Below, one piece after another: positions 1 through 6,294 of a DNA stretch of 6,307 bases (its first letter is position 1; every line of letters starts with the position of its first letter). Made by a program: the position numbers and the translations under genes. Source of the stretch: Planctomycetaceae bacterium (lineage in GTDB: Bacteria; Planctomycetota; Planctomycetia; Pirellulales; Pirellulaceae); the NCBI GenBank assembly GCA_007129635.1, contig SKVE01000441.1:1-6307 (forward strand). Reading direction: 5' to 3'. The notes under the pieces were generated by a model. That model was not told where the DNA came from. It was given only the letters and a program-made list of their open reading frames with translations, and ran no database searches.

Positions 1-1
1 C

Positions 2-226
2 AGCGGGGTGGGGCTGATCGCCCTGGAAGCCAACCGACGTTGGCGTTGGTTTCATGAAGGCCGAGGAGTCTTGACGATTCTGAAGCTGCTGCTGATTTGT
101 CTGATCCCTTGGCTATGGGTTTACCGCGGTTGGTTGCTGGCCGCCGTGATCGTGCTGGCGTCTGTAGGCTCGCACATGCCCGCCCGTTATCGGTATCGAT
201 CCGTGTGGACCGGCGAAATTCGATGA
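2..226 (+). CDS. C-terminal part of an unrecognised small membrane protein (5' end outside the window)
   Basis: The reading frame is already open at the first bases and ends at TGA 224-226, so this is most likely the tail of a longer gene. A GTG at 8 could be a start for a 72-residue protein, but no Shine-Dalgarno sequence is visible before it. The visible part begins with a basic, tryptophan-rich stretch (NRRWRWFHEGRG). Two hydrophobic segments follow, roughly residues 23-39 and 42-58 counted from that GTG, separated by a short YRGW turn. It ends in a polar, arginine-rich tail containing SHMPARYRYRS. This suggests an integral inner-membrane protein with a short cytoplasmic tail. I do not recognise the family and assign no function. 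It is separated from the next gene by more than 500 bases holding a promoter-like box, so it is probably not part of the downstream operon. Confidence 0.6.
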   Translation, partial: SGVGLIALEANRRWRWFHEGRGVLTILKLLLICLIPWLWVYRGWLLAAVIVLASVGSHMPARYRYRSVWTGEIR

Positions 227-227
227 T

Positions 228-294
228 CGGTTCGACGTCATCCGCTCGCGTTTTCCGCTTTACCGAATGCCGACCAGAATCGACGTCGAAACCG
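228..294. repeat. Imperfect inverted repeat just after the upstream stop codon
   Basis: The left arm CGGTTCGACGTC (228-239) is the reverse complement of the right arm GACGTCGAAACCG (282-294), apart from one extra A in the right arm. The loop is 42 bases. The nine bases nearest the loop pair perfectly. It begins one base after the stop at 224-226, so in RNA it would form a hairpin at the 3' end of that transcript. No T-tract follows, so it is not a standard intrinsic terminator. The core CGACGTCG is self-complementary, which makes chance pairing more likely. Confidence 0.4.
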
Positions 295-570
295 GCGTGC
301 GCGGTGCAGAGCGTACCAGCGTCGTTTGGCCTGATCGCGGCTGTGGCGTCGCTTGCGTTTCCCGTCCGGCATGGTCTTCCTCCCGAAAGGTACGATCGCT
401 CTGATTCAATATTATCGGTCGGCAAGCGAACAAGCCTTAGCCAATGGCCGATCGCTGTTCCGATCCAGAGCGTTGAATCTGCAGAAGTTTACCACGCGAT
501 TCGCCTCATTTTTCCCGTCTGGTAGGATCGTTGCCCGCGATACCATAGTTTTTGTCGGCAGACTTGCGGC

Positions 571-576
571 TATAAT
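571..576 (+). promoter_or_regulatory. Candidate -10 box for the NfeD-FloA operon
   Basis: This is a perfect sigma-70 type TATAAT hexamer in an otherwise GC-rich intergenic region. The -35 side is weak: only a T-rich GTTTTT at 548-553 sits at 17-base spacing, with no good TTGACA match. If used, transcription would begin near 583 and give a leader of about 165 bases before the start codon at 750. It is the best promoter candidate upstream of the five-gene block. The call rests on the -10 match and position alone. Confidence 0.4.
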
Positions 577-730
577 GAACGGGTGGATGAGAACAGCCGT
601 CAAAAGCGTGGATGGCGCTGATCCGCAGTTGGCCTGCAATACCGAATCGGGGAGGGCGTCGCTCCACCTGTGTGCGTTGGTTCGAGTGGAGTAATCGGAG
701 GCTGCTTCGAGGCTCTAAGATAACCGGTTC

Positions 731-747
731 AAGATAGTGAGTATCTT
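731..747 (+). promoter_or_regulatory. Small perfect hairpin directly before the long NfeD start codon
   Basis: AAGATA (731-736) and TATCTT (742-747) are perfect reverse complements around a five-base loop GTGAG, ending two bases before the ATG at 750. A third AAGATA lies at 717-722 and could pair with the same right arm. There is no Shine-Dalgarno sequence between the hairpin and the start. The structure therefore occupies the space where the ribosome would bind and could affect initiation. With six mostly A-U pairs it would be weak, so it may be chance. A short T-run follows, but a terminator here is unlikely because it touches the start codon. Confidence 0.3.
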
Positions 748-749
748 TT

Positions 750-2981
750 ATGAATGCTGCTGACCATTTCGCTGGTGTCGCCCCTTGGCGTGGCGGCGTC
801 TTTCGACAGCGGTATCTGCGATATGGGCTGGTCTTGTTGTTCGTTTCCAGCTTCGGCAGCCTGACCTTGGGGGCTGAGCCGCCGGTGGCATCGGACGATC
901 CGAGTGGCGCGGTATCGGAGATGCCACCCATCGGTCTGGTCCGTGTTTCCTTGCCGATTTCCGGGAATGTAGATCGGCAGATCCAGGCCAGCATCGAAGA
1001 GTTGCTGGCTCGTTGGCGACGAGATCGGTCGGACCAAGCCCGTCCGATTTTGGTGTTGGAGTTTCGCGGAACCGATGAAGCGGCCTCGGCGACCAGCCAA
1101 TTCGAGCGTGCTTTGTCTTTGGCACGATTCTTGTCCGGCGAGCAACTGGCTCAGGTCCGCACGATCGCTCATTTGAACGGTCCGATCCGCGGTCACGCGG
1201 TGCTGCCCGTTTTGGCTTGCGAAGAGATCATGGCTCATCCGGAATCGCGTTTGGGTCGTGCGGGCGAGTCCGAGCCTTTCATCGACGATACGCTCCGCGG
1301 CGTCTACCGCGAGATTGCGTTGCGTCGCAGCAGCATCCCCGTTCCCGTCGTTCTGGGGATGTTGGATGCCAGTCTGGTGGTCTATCGGCTGAGAGTTCTG
1401 GGCGGCGCGACGTACGCGTTGGAAGATCAGGTAGAGCAGGTCAAGCAGCAAGAGACGGTCAGCGAAGTCGACCGCATCGTACCGCCGGGCGAGATGGCGG
1501 AGTTCAGTGGAAGTCAATTGCGACTGGAATTCGGCTTCGCCAGCCATCTGGTCCGTGATCGCGCACAATTGGCCGCTGCCTTAAGGGTGGTCCCGCAAGC
1601 TCTGATCGAAGACCCGACATTGGGCCAGGGACGGCGTCCTATACGAGTGGACGTGACGGGTAAGATCCAGGCGGAAACGATCAGTTGGCTGGAGCGGAGC
1701 CTGCGAGACGAGATCCAGCGTCAAGACGCCAACTTTGTTTGCGTAGTGATCGACAGTCCTGGCGGATCCCCCGCCGACAGTCTGCGTCTGGCCTCGTACC
1801 TGGCCAGTTTGGACTCGGGAAAGATCCGGACCGTGGCGTTCGTGCCCAACCAAGCTCGGGCCGATGCGGCGTTGATCGCGCTGGCCTGCGACGAATTGGT
1901 CATGAGCGATCGGGCCGTGTTGGGCGGGTCGGGGGCATCTCGCATCCAGGCTGGGCAACTGGCAGATATCCAGGTTCCCGTCCAGCAGATTGCCGAGAGC
2001 AAGCAGCGGAGTTGGTCACTGATGATGGCGATGATCGATCCCAGCTTGGAAATCAAGCGTTATCGGCATCAGGAACTGAACTTTTATCGATATTTCAGCG
2101 AGCAGGAGCATGCCGAGCAGGAGGACGCGGGTCGCTGGCAAGCCGAGGGCGTTCTGCCGACCGGCAATGGACTCCGAGGGCACTTGGCGGCCGAGGCCGG
2201 GCTGACGGTGGCCTTGGCGGAGACGTTCAACGATTTCGCGAACTTCTATCAACTGGAATCGCAGTTGACCGCCGTGCGTCCCAATTGGGCTCATCGTGTC
2301 ATCGAGTTTCTCGCCGCGCCCGAGGTGGCCGGCGCGTTGCTGTTTATCGGGTGGTTCGCGTTGATGTTCGAATTGATGTCGCCCGGCGTAGGCATCCCCG
2401 GATTCCTAGCGTCTGTCTGTTTCCTGCTGTTCTTTTGGTCCAGCATCCTGCACGGCACGGCCGGTTGGCTGGAGGTGCTGCTGTTCGTGGCTGGGATCGT
2501 GTTTATCCTGGTAGAGATCTTTGTACTGCCGGGATTCGGAGCCTTTGGCATCGGCGGCGGATTGCTGGTCGTCGCATCGCTGGTGCTGGCAAGTCAAACC
2601 TTCGTTTGGCCACAGAATCCCTACGAATGGAGCCAAGTGCCGGATTCCCTGCTGGTCGTCGCGGCCTCGGGGGCCGGAATTCTGGCGTCGTTGGTCTTTG
2701 CACGGCAGGTTTTGACTCGGACGCCCCTGTTCCGACGTGTTGCGCTCGAAACGCTCGACGAAACCCAGTTAGAGCAGATAAGCTATCAGGAATCGCTGGT
2801 CCATTTCGAACATTTGTTGGGCAAGCGGGGTGTCACCACCACGCCGCTGTTGCCCGCAGGCAAGGCTCAGTTCGGCGACGAGACCGTCGATGTGATCAGC
2901 GATGGAGAACTGGTGCCGATCGGCGCCGCGATCGCGGTTTCCGAAGTGCATGGGAACGAGGTCGTGGTGCGGACGATATAG
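750..2981 (+). CDS. Long NfeD-family membrane protein with two degenerate ClpP/SppA-like protease domains
   Basis: This is a secreted, membrane-anchored NfeD protein of 743 residues, longer than the roughly 430-450 residues usual for long NfeD/YqeZ proteins. An N-terminal signal sequence (basic RQRYLRYG, then a hydrophobic run) probably ends near residue 42 (LGA). Two copies of a ClpP/SppA-like fold follow, about residues 60-284 and 297-508. Copy 2 keeps the DSPGG oxyanion-type motif at 335-339; copy 1 has RGT at the matching site. Both copies share LAC-(D/E)-E (155-159, 378-382) and M-x-D-x-SL (204-209, 428-433). Neither has the usual GASAASAG nucleophile motif, so proteolysis is doubtful. 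About five membrane segments lie between residues 524 and 652. A C-terminal NfeD OB-fold spans about 684-743. In active family members the protease cleaves membrane-associated partners such as stomatins. The start is fixed by the signal sequence, because the next Met is residue 59. No Shine-Dalgarno sequence is visible. It is the first gene of the FloA operon. Confidence 0.9.
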   Translation: MNAADHFAGVAPWRGGVFRQRYLRYGLVLLFVSSFGSLTLGAEPPVASDDPSGAVSEMPPIGLVRVSLPISGNVDRQIQASIEELLARWRRDRSDQARPILVLEFRGTDEAASATSQFERALSLARFLSGEQLAQVRTIAHLNGPIRGHAVLPVLACEEIMAHPESRLGRAGESEPFIDDTLRGVYREIALRRSSIPVPVVLGMLDASLVVYRLRVLGGATYALEDQVEQVKQQETVSEVDRIVPPGEMAEFSGSQLRLEFGFASHLVRDRAQLAAALRVVPQALIEDPTLGQGRRPIRVDVTGKIQAETISWLERSLRDEIQRQDANFVCVVIDSPGGSPADSLRLASYLASLDSGKIRTVAFVPNQARADAALIALACDELVMSDRAVLGGSGASRIQAGQLADIQVPVQQIAESKQRSWSLMMAMIDPSLEIKRYRHQELNFYRYFSEQEHAEQEDAGRWQAEGVLPTGNGLRGHLAAEAGLTVALAETFNDFANFYQLESQLTAVRPNWAHRVIEFLAAPEVAGALLFIGWFALMFELMSPGVGIPGFLASVCFLLFFWSSILHGTAGWLEVLLFVAGIVFILVEIFVLPGFGAFGIGGGLLVVASLVLASQTFVWPQNPYEWSQVPDSLLVVAASGAGILASLVFARQVLTRTPLFRRVALETLDETQLEQISYQESLVHFEHLLGKRGVTTTPLLPAGKAQFGDETVDVISDGELVPIGAAIAVSEVHGNEVVVRTI

Positions 2982-3021
2982 GGGTTTGGTGATGGGGGCT
3001 TTTTCGCAAGCGGATGGTAAC

Positions 3022-3027
3022 GAGGTG
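3022..3027 (+). promoter_or_regulatory. Ribosome binding site of the short NfeD gene
   Basis: GAGGTG lies five bases before the ATG at 3033 in the 51-base gap after the long NfeD gene. It supports this ATG as the start. It contrasts with the preceding gene, which has no visible Shine-Dalgarno sequence. Confidence 0.65.
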
Positions 3028-3032
3028 CTTCT

Positions 3033-3617
3033 ATGATCGATGCATTTTTCTGGGCGGGAATCCTGATCATCGTGGCCATTGGACTGTTGGCGTTAGAACT
3101 GGTCGTCCCGTCGGGCGGGGTTCTTAGCGCGCTGGCATTCCTGGCGCTGGTCGGTTCGGTGGTCGCGGCCTTTACCGGCGGTTTCGTACCGGGCATGATC
3201 GTGCTGGTCGCCAACGTGGTCCTGGTTCCCATGCTGATCGTAGCGGCAGTCAAATGGTGGCCATACACGCCCATAGGAAGAATGGTGGTGTTGCATGTCC
3301 CTGATAGCGAGGATGACGTGCTGCCCGATACCCCGGCTTTCCGTGAGCTGCGTGAACTGGTGGGTCGGCGAGGGGTGGCGAAGACGAAGATGTTGCCTAG
3401 CGGCGCGGTGGTGATCGACGGTCGCACGTACGATGCGGTCAGCGATGGGGTGGCCATCGAGCATGGTCAGCCGATCCGCGTCAAGGCGATACGAACCAAC
3501 CGGATCATCGTCACCCCGGTCGCTGCCAATGCGCCCGTGCTTTCGGCAGGCACGGACATGCTGGACCGGCCGGCCGAGGAATTCGGACTTGGATCTCTGG
3601 AAGACCCGCTTGTTTGA
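3033..3617 (+). CDS. Short NfeD-family membrane protein
   Basis: This is a short-type NfeD protein of 194 residues, lacking a protease domain. It has three hydrophobic segments (about 5-24, 28-48 and 52-75), the first ending in the ELVVPSGG motif typical of NfeD membrane regions. A polar linker (about 85-106) leads to an OB-fold, about residues 107-162, with GRRGVAKTKMLPSGAVVIDG and YDAVSDG. The same LPxG...VIxDG pattern is seen in the long NfeD upstream. Known short NfeD proteins are genomic and physical partners of flotillin/stomatin proteins and probably modulate microdomain assembly through the OB-fold. A 32-residue tail beyond the OB-fold ends in the acidic GLGSLEDPLV. A Shine-Dalgarno sequence supports the start. 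It lies between the long NfeD (51-base gap) and floA (174-base gap), which implies it works with FloA. Confidence 0.92.
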   Translation: MIDAFFWAGILIIVAIGLLALELVVPSGGVLSALAFLALVGSVVAAFTGGFVPGMIVLVANVVLVPMLIVAAVKWWPYTPIGRMVVLHVPDSEDDVLPDTPAFRELRELVGRRGVAKTKMLPSGAVVIDGRTYDAVSDGVAIEHGQPIRVKAIRTNRIIVTPVAANAPVLSAGTDMLDRPAEEFGLGSLEDPLV

Positions 3618-3791
3618 TCGCGGCCGTTTTTCTAACGATCGGCGAGAATTGTCGACCTTCTTCTAGGAAATCGATTGCAAAGCGGTTGACCACCAGTTAA
3701 AAAGGAAGGTTGTTGATAGAAATTGCTTGTCGCATCGACCGCGATACGCGGCATCAGCGGTTGCGTTATTTTCTTTCGAGAGGTGGAAACA
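3618..3791. other. Gap between the short NfeD gene and floA
   Basis: This 174-base gap is the longest inside the block and is wide enough for a promoter, but none is convincing. A TTGACC at 3686-3691 resembles a -35 element, yet no good -10 lies 16-18 bases downstream; the nearest AT-rich candidate, around GATAGA at 3715-3720, is too far. A weak pair GATCG (3616-3620) / CGATC (3636-3640) flanks a T-run but does not form a proper terminator. The end of the gap carries the floA ribosome binding site. Confidence 0.4.
3778..3786 (+). promoter_or_regulatory. Ribosome binding site that sets the floA start at 3792
   Basis: GAGAGGTGG ends five bases before the ATG at 3792, and its GAGG core is eight bases from it. 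This argues for 3792 over the in-frame TTG at 3723. The TTG would add 23 residues before the membrane segment and has no comparable site. Confidence 0.7.
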
Positions 3792-4844
3792 ATGCTTCTA
3801 TTTGCTCAGGGTGACCCCGATCCCCGCATGATGATCGTGATTGTGTTCGTGGTGCTGATCGTGATGGTCTTCGGCGTGGTCTTCACCGTGATGGCCCGCT
3901 ATTTCCGGTTGTGGATCCAGTCATTTTTGACCAACGCGGGGATCTCGATTTGGGATCTGCTCGGGATGACCTTCCGCAAGGTGAACCCGGCGGTGATTGT
4001 CCGCAGCAAGATCATGGCGGTCCAGGCAGGGATCACCGATGAATCGGGCGTGACCAGCAAGGCTCTGGAGGCTCATTATCTGGCGGGCGGCAACGTGCCG
4101 TTGATCATCCGGGCGTTGATCGCGGCTCAGAAGGCGAAGACGATCCAGTTGAGTTTTCGCGAAGCGACGGCGATCGACTTGGCGGGCCGCAACGTGCTGG
4201 AAGCCGTCCAGACCAGTGTTTACCCCAAAGTGATCGATTGTCCCAACCGATCGTCGGGCCGAGCGACGCTGGATGCCGTCGCCAAGGACGGGATTCAATT
4301 GAAGGTCAAGGCGCGCGTGACGGTCCGCGCGAACCTGCAGCAGTTGATCGGCGGTGCCACCGAAGAAACCATTACGGCGCGTGTGGGCGAGGGTATCGTC
4401 AGCGCGATCGGCTCGGCGGAAACGCACGCGATGGTCCTCGAAAATCCGGACATGATTTCCAAAGCTGTGTTGGAACGCAAACTGGACTCGCAAACGGCGT
4501 TCAAGATCGTATCGATCGATATCGCGGACATCGACGTCGGTGATAACATCGGGGCCCGGTTGCAGGCCGACCAGGCCGAGGCGGATACTCGCGTCGCTCG
4601 GGCTCGAGCCGAAGGACGCCGTGCAATGGCGGTGGCTCACGAACAGGCAAAGATCGCTAGTATCGAAGAGAGTCGAGCGAAGTTGGTGGAAGCCGAAGCC
4701 GAGGTGCCGAAAGCGATCGCCGATGCGTTCCGTAACAGTAAGCTGGGGATCATGGACTACTACAAATTGAGGAATATCCAAGCCGATACCGACATGCGTA
4801 CGGCGATCGCCCAGACGTCGTCGCCAAGAGCTAACAAAGGTTGA
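3792..4844 (+). CDS. floA: Flotillin-like protein FloA
   Basis: FloA is an SPFH-family scaffold of bacterial membrane microdomains. It is anchored in the inner membrane, where it oligomerises, lowers local lipid order and gathers signalling and secretion proteins. At 350 residues it is close to B. subtilis FloA (331). One N-terminal membrane segment lies at about 13-34. The SPFH core follows, with highly conserved stretches: HYLAGGNVP (95-103), [14 protein letters not shown] (127-140), [16 protein letters not shown] (197-212), VLENPDMIS (215-223) and [12 protein letters not shown] (239-250). An Ala/Glu-rich coiled-coil region runs from about 255 to 312 ([25 protein letters not shown] region, [12 protein letters not shown]), then LGIMDY near 318-323. 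A segment at about 150-166 ([18 protein letters not shown]) looks a few residues longer than the matching B. subtilis region. The ATG at 3792 is chosen over an upstream TTG because of its ribosome binding site and the position of the membrane segment. It stands after two NfeD genes, its usual partners, and two bases before the next gene. Confidence 0.97.
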   Translation: MLLFAQGDPDPRMMIVIVFVVLIVMVFGVVFTVMARYFRLWIQSFLTNAGISIWDLLGMTFRKVNPAVIVRSKIMAVQAGITDESGVTSKALEAHYLAGGNVPLIIRALIAAQKAKTIQLSFREATAIDLAGRNVLEAVQTSVYPKVIDCPNRSSGRATLDAVAKDGIQLKVKARVTVRANLQQLIGGATEETITARVGEGIVSAIGSAETHAMVLENPDMISKAVLERKLDSQTAFKIVSIDIADIDVGDNIGARLQADQAEADTRVARARAEGRRAMAVAHEQAKIASIEESRAKLVEAEAEVPKAIADAFRNSKLGIMDYYKLRNIQADTDMRTAIAQTSSPRANKG

Positions 4845-4846
4845 TC

Positions 4847-5287
4847 ATGCTAAAGGAACTGGAGAACCTGCTCGCAGAAATCGCTCGGCAACAGGGCGTG
4901 GACCTTGGGCCTCGAAAACGGCAACAAGCCGGTGGCCGAGCGGCCGTGCGGCCCGAACCGGATCTGGTGGACGCTGAGATCATCGAAGCCGAACCGATCC
5001 GCGATGACGCTGTTCGACGCGTCGCCTCCAGCAGCGCCAGCGTCCACGATCTCCACGATTCCTTGAGCGATCAGCAGGAACCATCGGAGGATCGTCGTGA
5101 CCTGCACGTGCACGAACGGTTCGACGAACGGACAAGCCACACGGAGGATTCCGCGTACGACGAGGATGCGGACCGCAACCCACTGGATGCGGCCAATTGG
5201 GTCGCCGCCCTATTCCGCGACCCGCAGAGGACTCGCCAAGCCATCATCCTGCGCGAGATTCTGACCCGCCCGACCGACTTCTGGTAA
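4847..5287 (+). CDS. Small acidic low-complexity protein encoded directly after floA, function unknown
   Basis: I assign no known domain to this 146-residue protein. It has three parts. Residues 1-16 form a likely amphipathic helix ([16 protein letters not shown]). Residues about 20-110 are polar, rich in Asp, Glu, Arg, Ser and His, and probably disordered, with an acidic patch ([13 protein letters not shown]) and histidines near 67-89. The C-terminal 35 residues look folded and helical: [18 protein letters not shown], then [17 protein letters not shown] associate that ending with small hypothetical proteins of planctomycetes, from memory only. There is no membrane segment or signal peptide, so it should be cytoplasmic. 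ATG 4847 is preferred over TTG 4841 because AAAGG (4836-4840) sits six bases before it. The gap to floA is two bases, which suggests translational coupling and a role with FloA. The B. subtilis floA operon also has a small gene after floA (yqfB), but I see no evidence of homology. Confidence 0.82.
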   Translation: MLKELENLLAEIARQQGVDLGPRKRQQAGGRAAVRPEPDLVDAEIIEAEPIRDDAVRRVASSSASVHDLHDSLSDQQEPSEDRRDLHVHERFDERTSHTEDSAYDEDADRNPLDAANWVAALFRDPQRTRQAIILREILTRPTDFW

Positions 5288-5311
5288 CGGGGACGCGTTT
5301 CGAGGATGGCA

Positions 5312-5319
5312 AGAGGAGG
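5312..5319 (+). promoter_or_regulatory. Strong ribosome binding site of the dehydrogenase gene
   Basis: AGAGGAGG, followed by GGAGG up to the start, lies five bases before ATG 5325. It is the strongest Shine-Dalgarno match in the window and settles the start of the dehydrogenase, which matches the expected N-terminus of the family. Confidence 0.8.
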
Positions 5320-5324
5320 GGAGG

Positions 5325-6251
5325 ATGGAGGTCGTCTCAGTACAGCCCGGCCGAACTCGCATCGGCTGGATCGGCACCGGCGTGATGGGATGCAGCATGT
5401 GCGGGCATCTGATCGACCGAGGCTTCGCGTGCACGGTCTACAATCGGACTCGAGAGAAAGCCCAATCGCTGCTGGATAAGGGGGCTCGGTGGGCCGACAG
5501 TCCCAAGCAGGTCGCCGTACAATGCGACGTGATCTTCTCGATCGTCGGCTTTCCCGACGACGTGCGGCAAGTGGTGCTGGGCCCGGATGGTAGCTTGGCC
5601 GGTTCCAAGCCCGGTAACATCCTGGTCGACATGACCACGAGCGAGCCCACATTGGCCGTGGAGATTGCCAGGGCGGCTGAGCAGCAAGGCGTGTGGAGCG
5701 TCGATGCGCCCGTGTCGGGCGGCGACATCGGAGCGCGCGAAGCCCGTTTGTCGATCATGGTGGGCGGCCAGTCGGCGGCGGTCCAGGCATTGAAACCCTG
5801 CTGGGACGCCATGGGAAAGACCATCGTGCACCAAGGCGGTCCGGGAGCTGGCCAGCATACGAAAATGGTCAACCAGATCCTGATCGCCACCAACATGATC
5901 GGCGTCTGCGAGTCCCTGCTGTACGCGCATCGAGCCGGGCTGGATTTGAATACCGTGATGGAATCGGTCGCCTCGGGAGCTGCCGGCAGTTGGTCCTTAT
6001 CCCATCTGGGCCCACGCATCATTCAAAACAACTTTGATCCGGGCTTTTTCGTCGAGCACTTTCTGAAGGACATGCGGATCGCGCTGGACGAAGCCGACCG
6101 CATGGGCTTGGCACTGCCGGGGCTGGCCTTGGCCAAGCAACTGTACCAGGCGCTCCTAGCTCAGGGCCACGGTCGAAAGGGTACCCACGCCTTGCAATTG
6201 GCATTAGCCGCCCTGTCGGGTCTGGACTGGCGAGCGCGAGCCGATGCTTGA
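5325..6251 (+). CDS. NAD(P)-dependent beta-hydroxyacid dehydrogenase (3-hydroxyisobutyrate dehydrogenase family)
   Basis: This cytoplasmic oxidoreductase converts a beta-hydroxyacid, or an aldehyde/semialdehyde, using NAD(P); the exact substrate cannot be read from sequence. It is 308 residues long, normal for the family (about 290-300), with a short extra N-terminus. The Rossmann domain carries the dinucleotide motif GTGVMG (17-22) within the family signature [13 protein letters not shown] follows at 40-42, where the cofactor ribose/phosphate is contacted. The substrate-binding motif is DAPVSGG (127-133). The catalytic lysine is K180 in [11 protein letters not shown], with N183 beside it. 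A second conserved lysine is K248 in FLKDM, within the helical C-terminal domain. All key residues are present, so it should be active. Related annotations include tartronate semialdehyde reductase (GarR) and glyoxylate/succinic semialdehyde reductase; Arg41 of NRT hints at possible NADPH use but does not decide it. It follows the small gene by 37 bases, and its link to the FloA genes may be only positional. Confidence 0.93.
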   Translation: MEVVSVQPGRTRIGWIGTGVMGCSMCGHLIDRGFACTVYNRTREKAQSLLDKGARWADSPKQVAVQCDVIFSIVGFPDDVRQVVLGPDGSLAGSKPGNILVDMTTSEPTLAVEIARAAEQQGVWSVDAPVSGGDIGAREARLSIMVGGQSAAVQALKPCWDAMGKTIVHQGGPGAGQHTKMVNQILIATNMIGVCESLLYAHRAGLDLNTVMESVASGAAGSWSLSHLGPRIIQNNFDPGFFVEHFLKDMRIALDEADRMGLALPGLALAKQLYQALLAQGHGRKGTHALQLALAALSGLDWRARADA

Positions 6252-6264
6252 TTCGCTGGCGAAT
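6251..6264 (+). repeat. Small hairpin overlapping the dehydrogenase stop codon
   Basis: ATTCGC (6251-6256) and GCGAAT (6259-6264) are perfect reverse complements around TG, starting at the last base of the stop codon. In practice the loop would be four bases. It could slow or end transcription of the block, but only three Ts follow, so it is not a convincing intrinsic terminator. Confidence 0.25.
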
Positions 6265-6294
6265 TTGCCGCATGCGAAGCACCCGGCCAGAAGT

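Larger units (their letters stand above)
227..749. other. Long non-coding stretch upstream of the NfeD-FloA operon
   Basis: No convincing gene was found in these 523 bases. A 101-codon frame starting with ATG at 223 overlaps the upstream stop as ATGA and runs to 525. Another frame covers 353-694. Both lack recognisable domains, and neither has a clear ribosome binding site. What the stretch does hold is an imperfect inverted repeat just after the upstream stop (228-294), a TATAAT box (571-576) and a small perfect hairpin abutting the next start codon (731-747). It is best read as the control region and 5' leader of the operon starting at 750. A small unrecognised gene in the first 300 bases cannot be excluded. 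Confidence 0.5.

Noticed and set aside
353..694. Frame of 113 codons in the leader region on the + strand
   Set aside because: It runs through the TATAAT box and most of the likely leader. It has no ribosome binding site or recognisable domain, and its composition looks like translated non-coding sequence.
729..1568. Antisense frame of 279 codons opposite the long NfeD start
   Set aside because: It is a Gln/Arg-rich shadow with no domain, opposite a region with a clear signal peptide and protease-like fold.
1685..2992. Frame of 435 codons overlapping the long NfeD gene
   Set aside because: It is arginine- and glycine-rich with no domains, while the overlapping frame carries clear membrane segments and an NfeD OB-fold. 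It is a shadow of a GC-rich gene.
3616..3640. Possible terminator after the short NfeD gene
   Set aside because: The pairing is only GATCG/CGATC, and the T-run lies in the loop instead of after the stem, so it does not form an intrinsic terminator.
3723..3791. TTG-started 23-residue extension of FloA
   Set aside because: A good Shine-Dalgarno sequence sits directly before ATG 3792, and FloA proteins begin shortly before their single membrane segment.
3921..4781. Antisense frame of 286 codons opposite floA
   Set aside because: The product is rich in Asp, Arg and His without any family resemblance, and the + strand encodes a highly conserved FloA here.
4711..4810. Two GCGATCGC octamers reminiscent of the cyanobacterial HIP1 repeat
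   Set aside because: Two copies, both within or next to codons typical of this genome, are not enough, and the gene content does not point to cyanobacteria.
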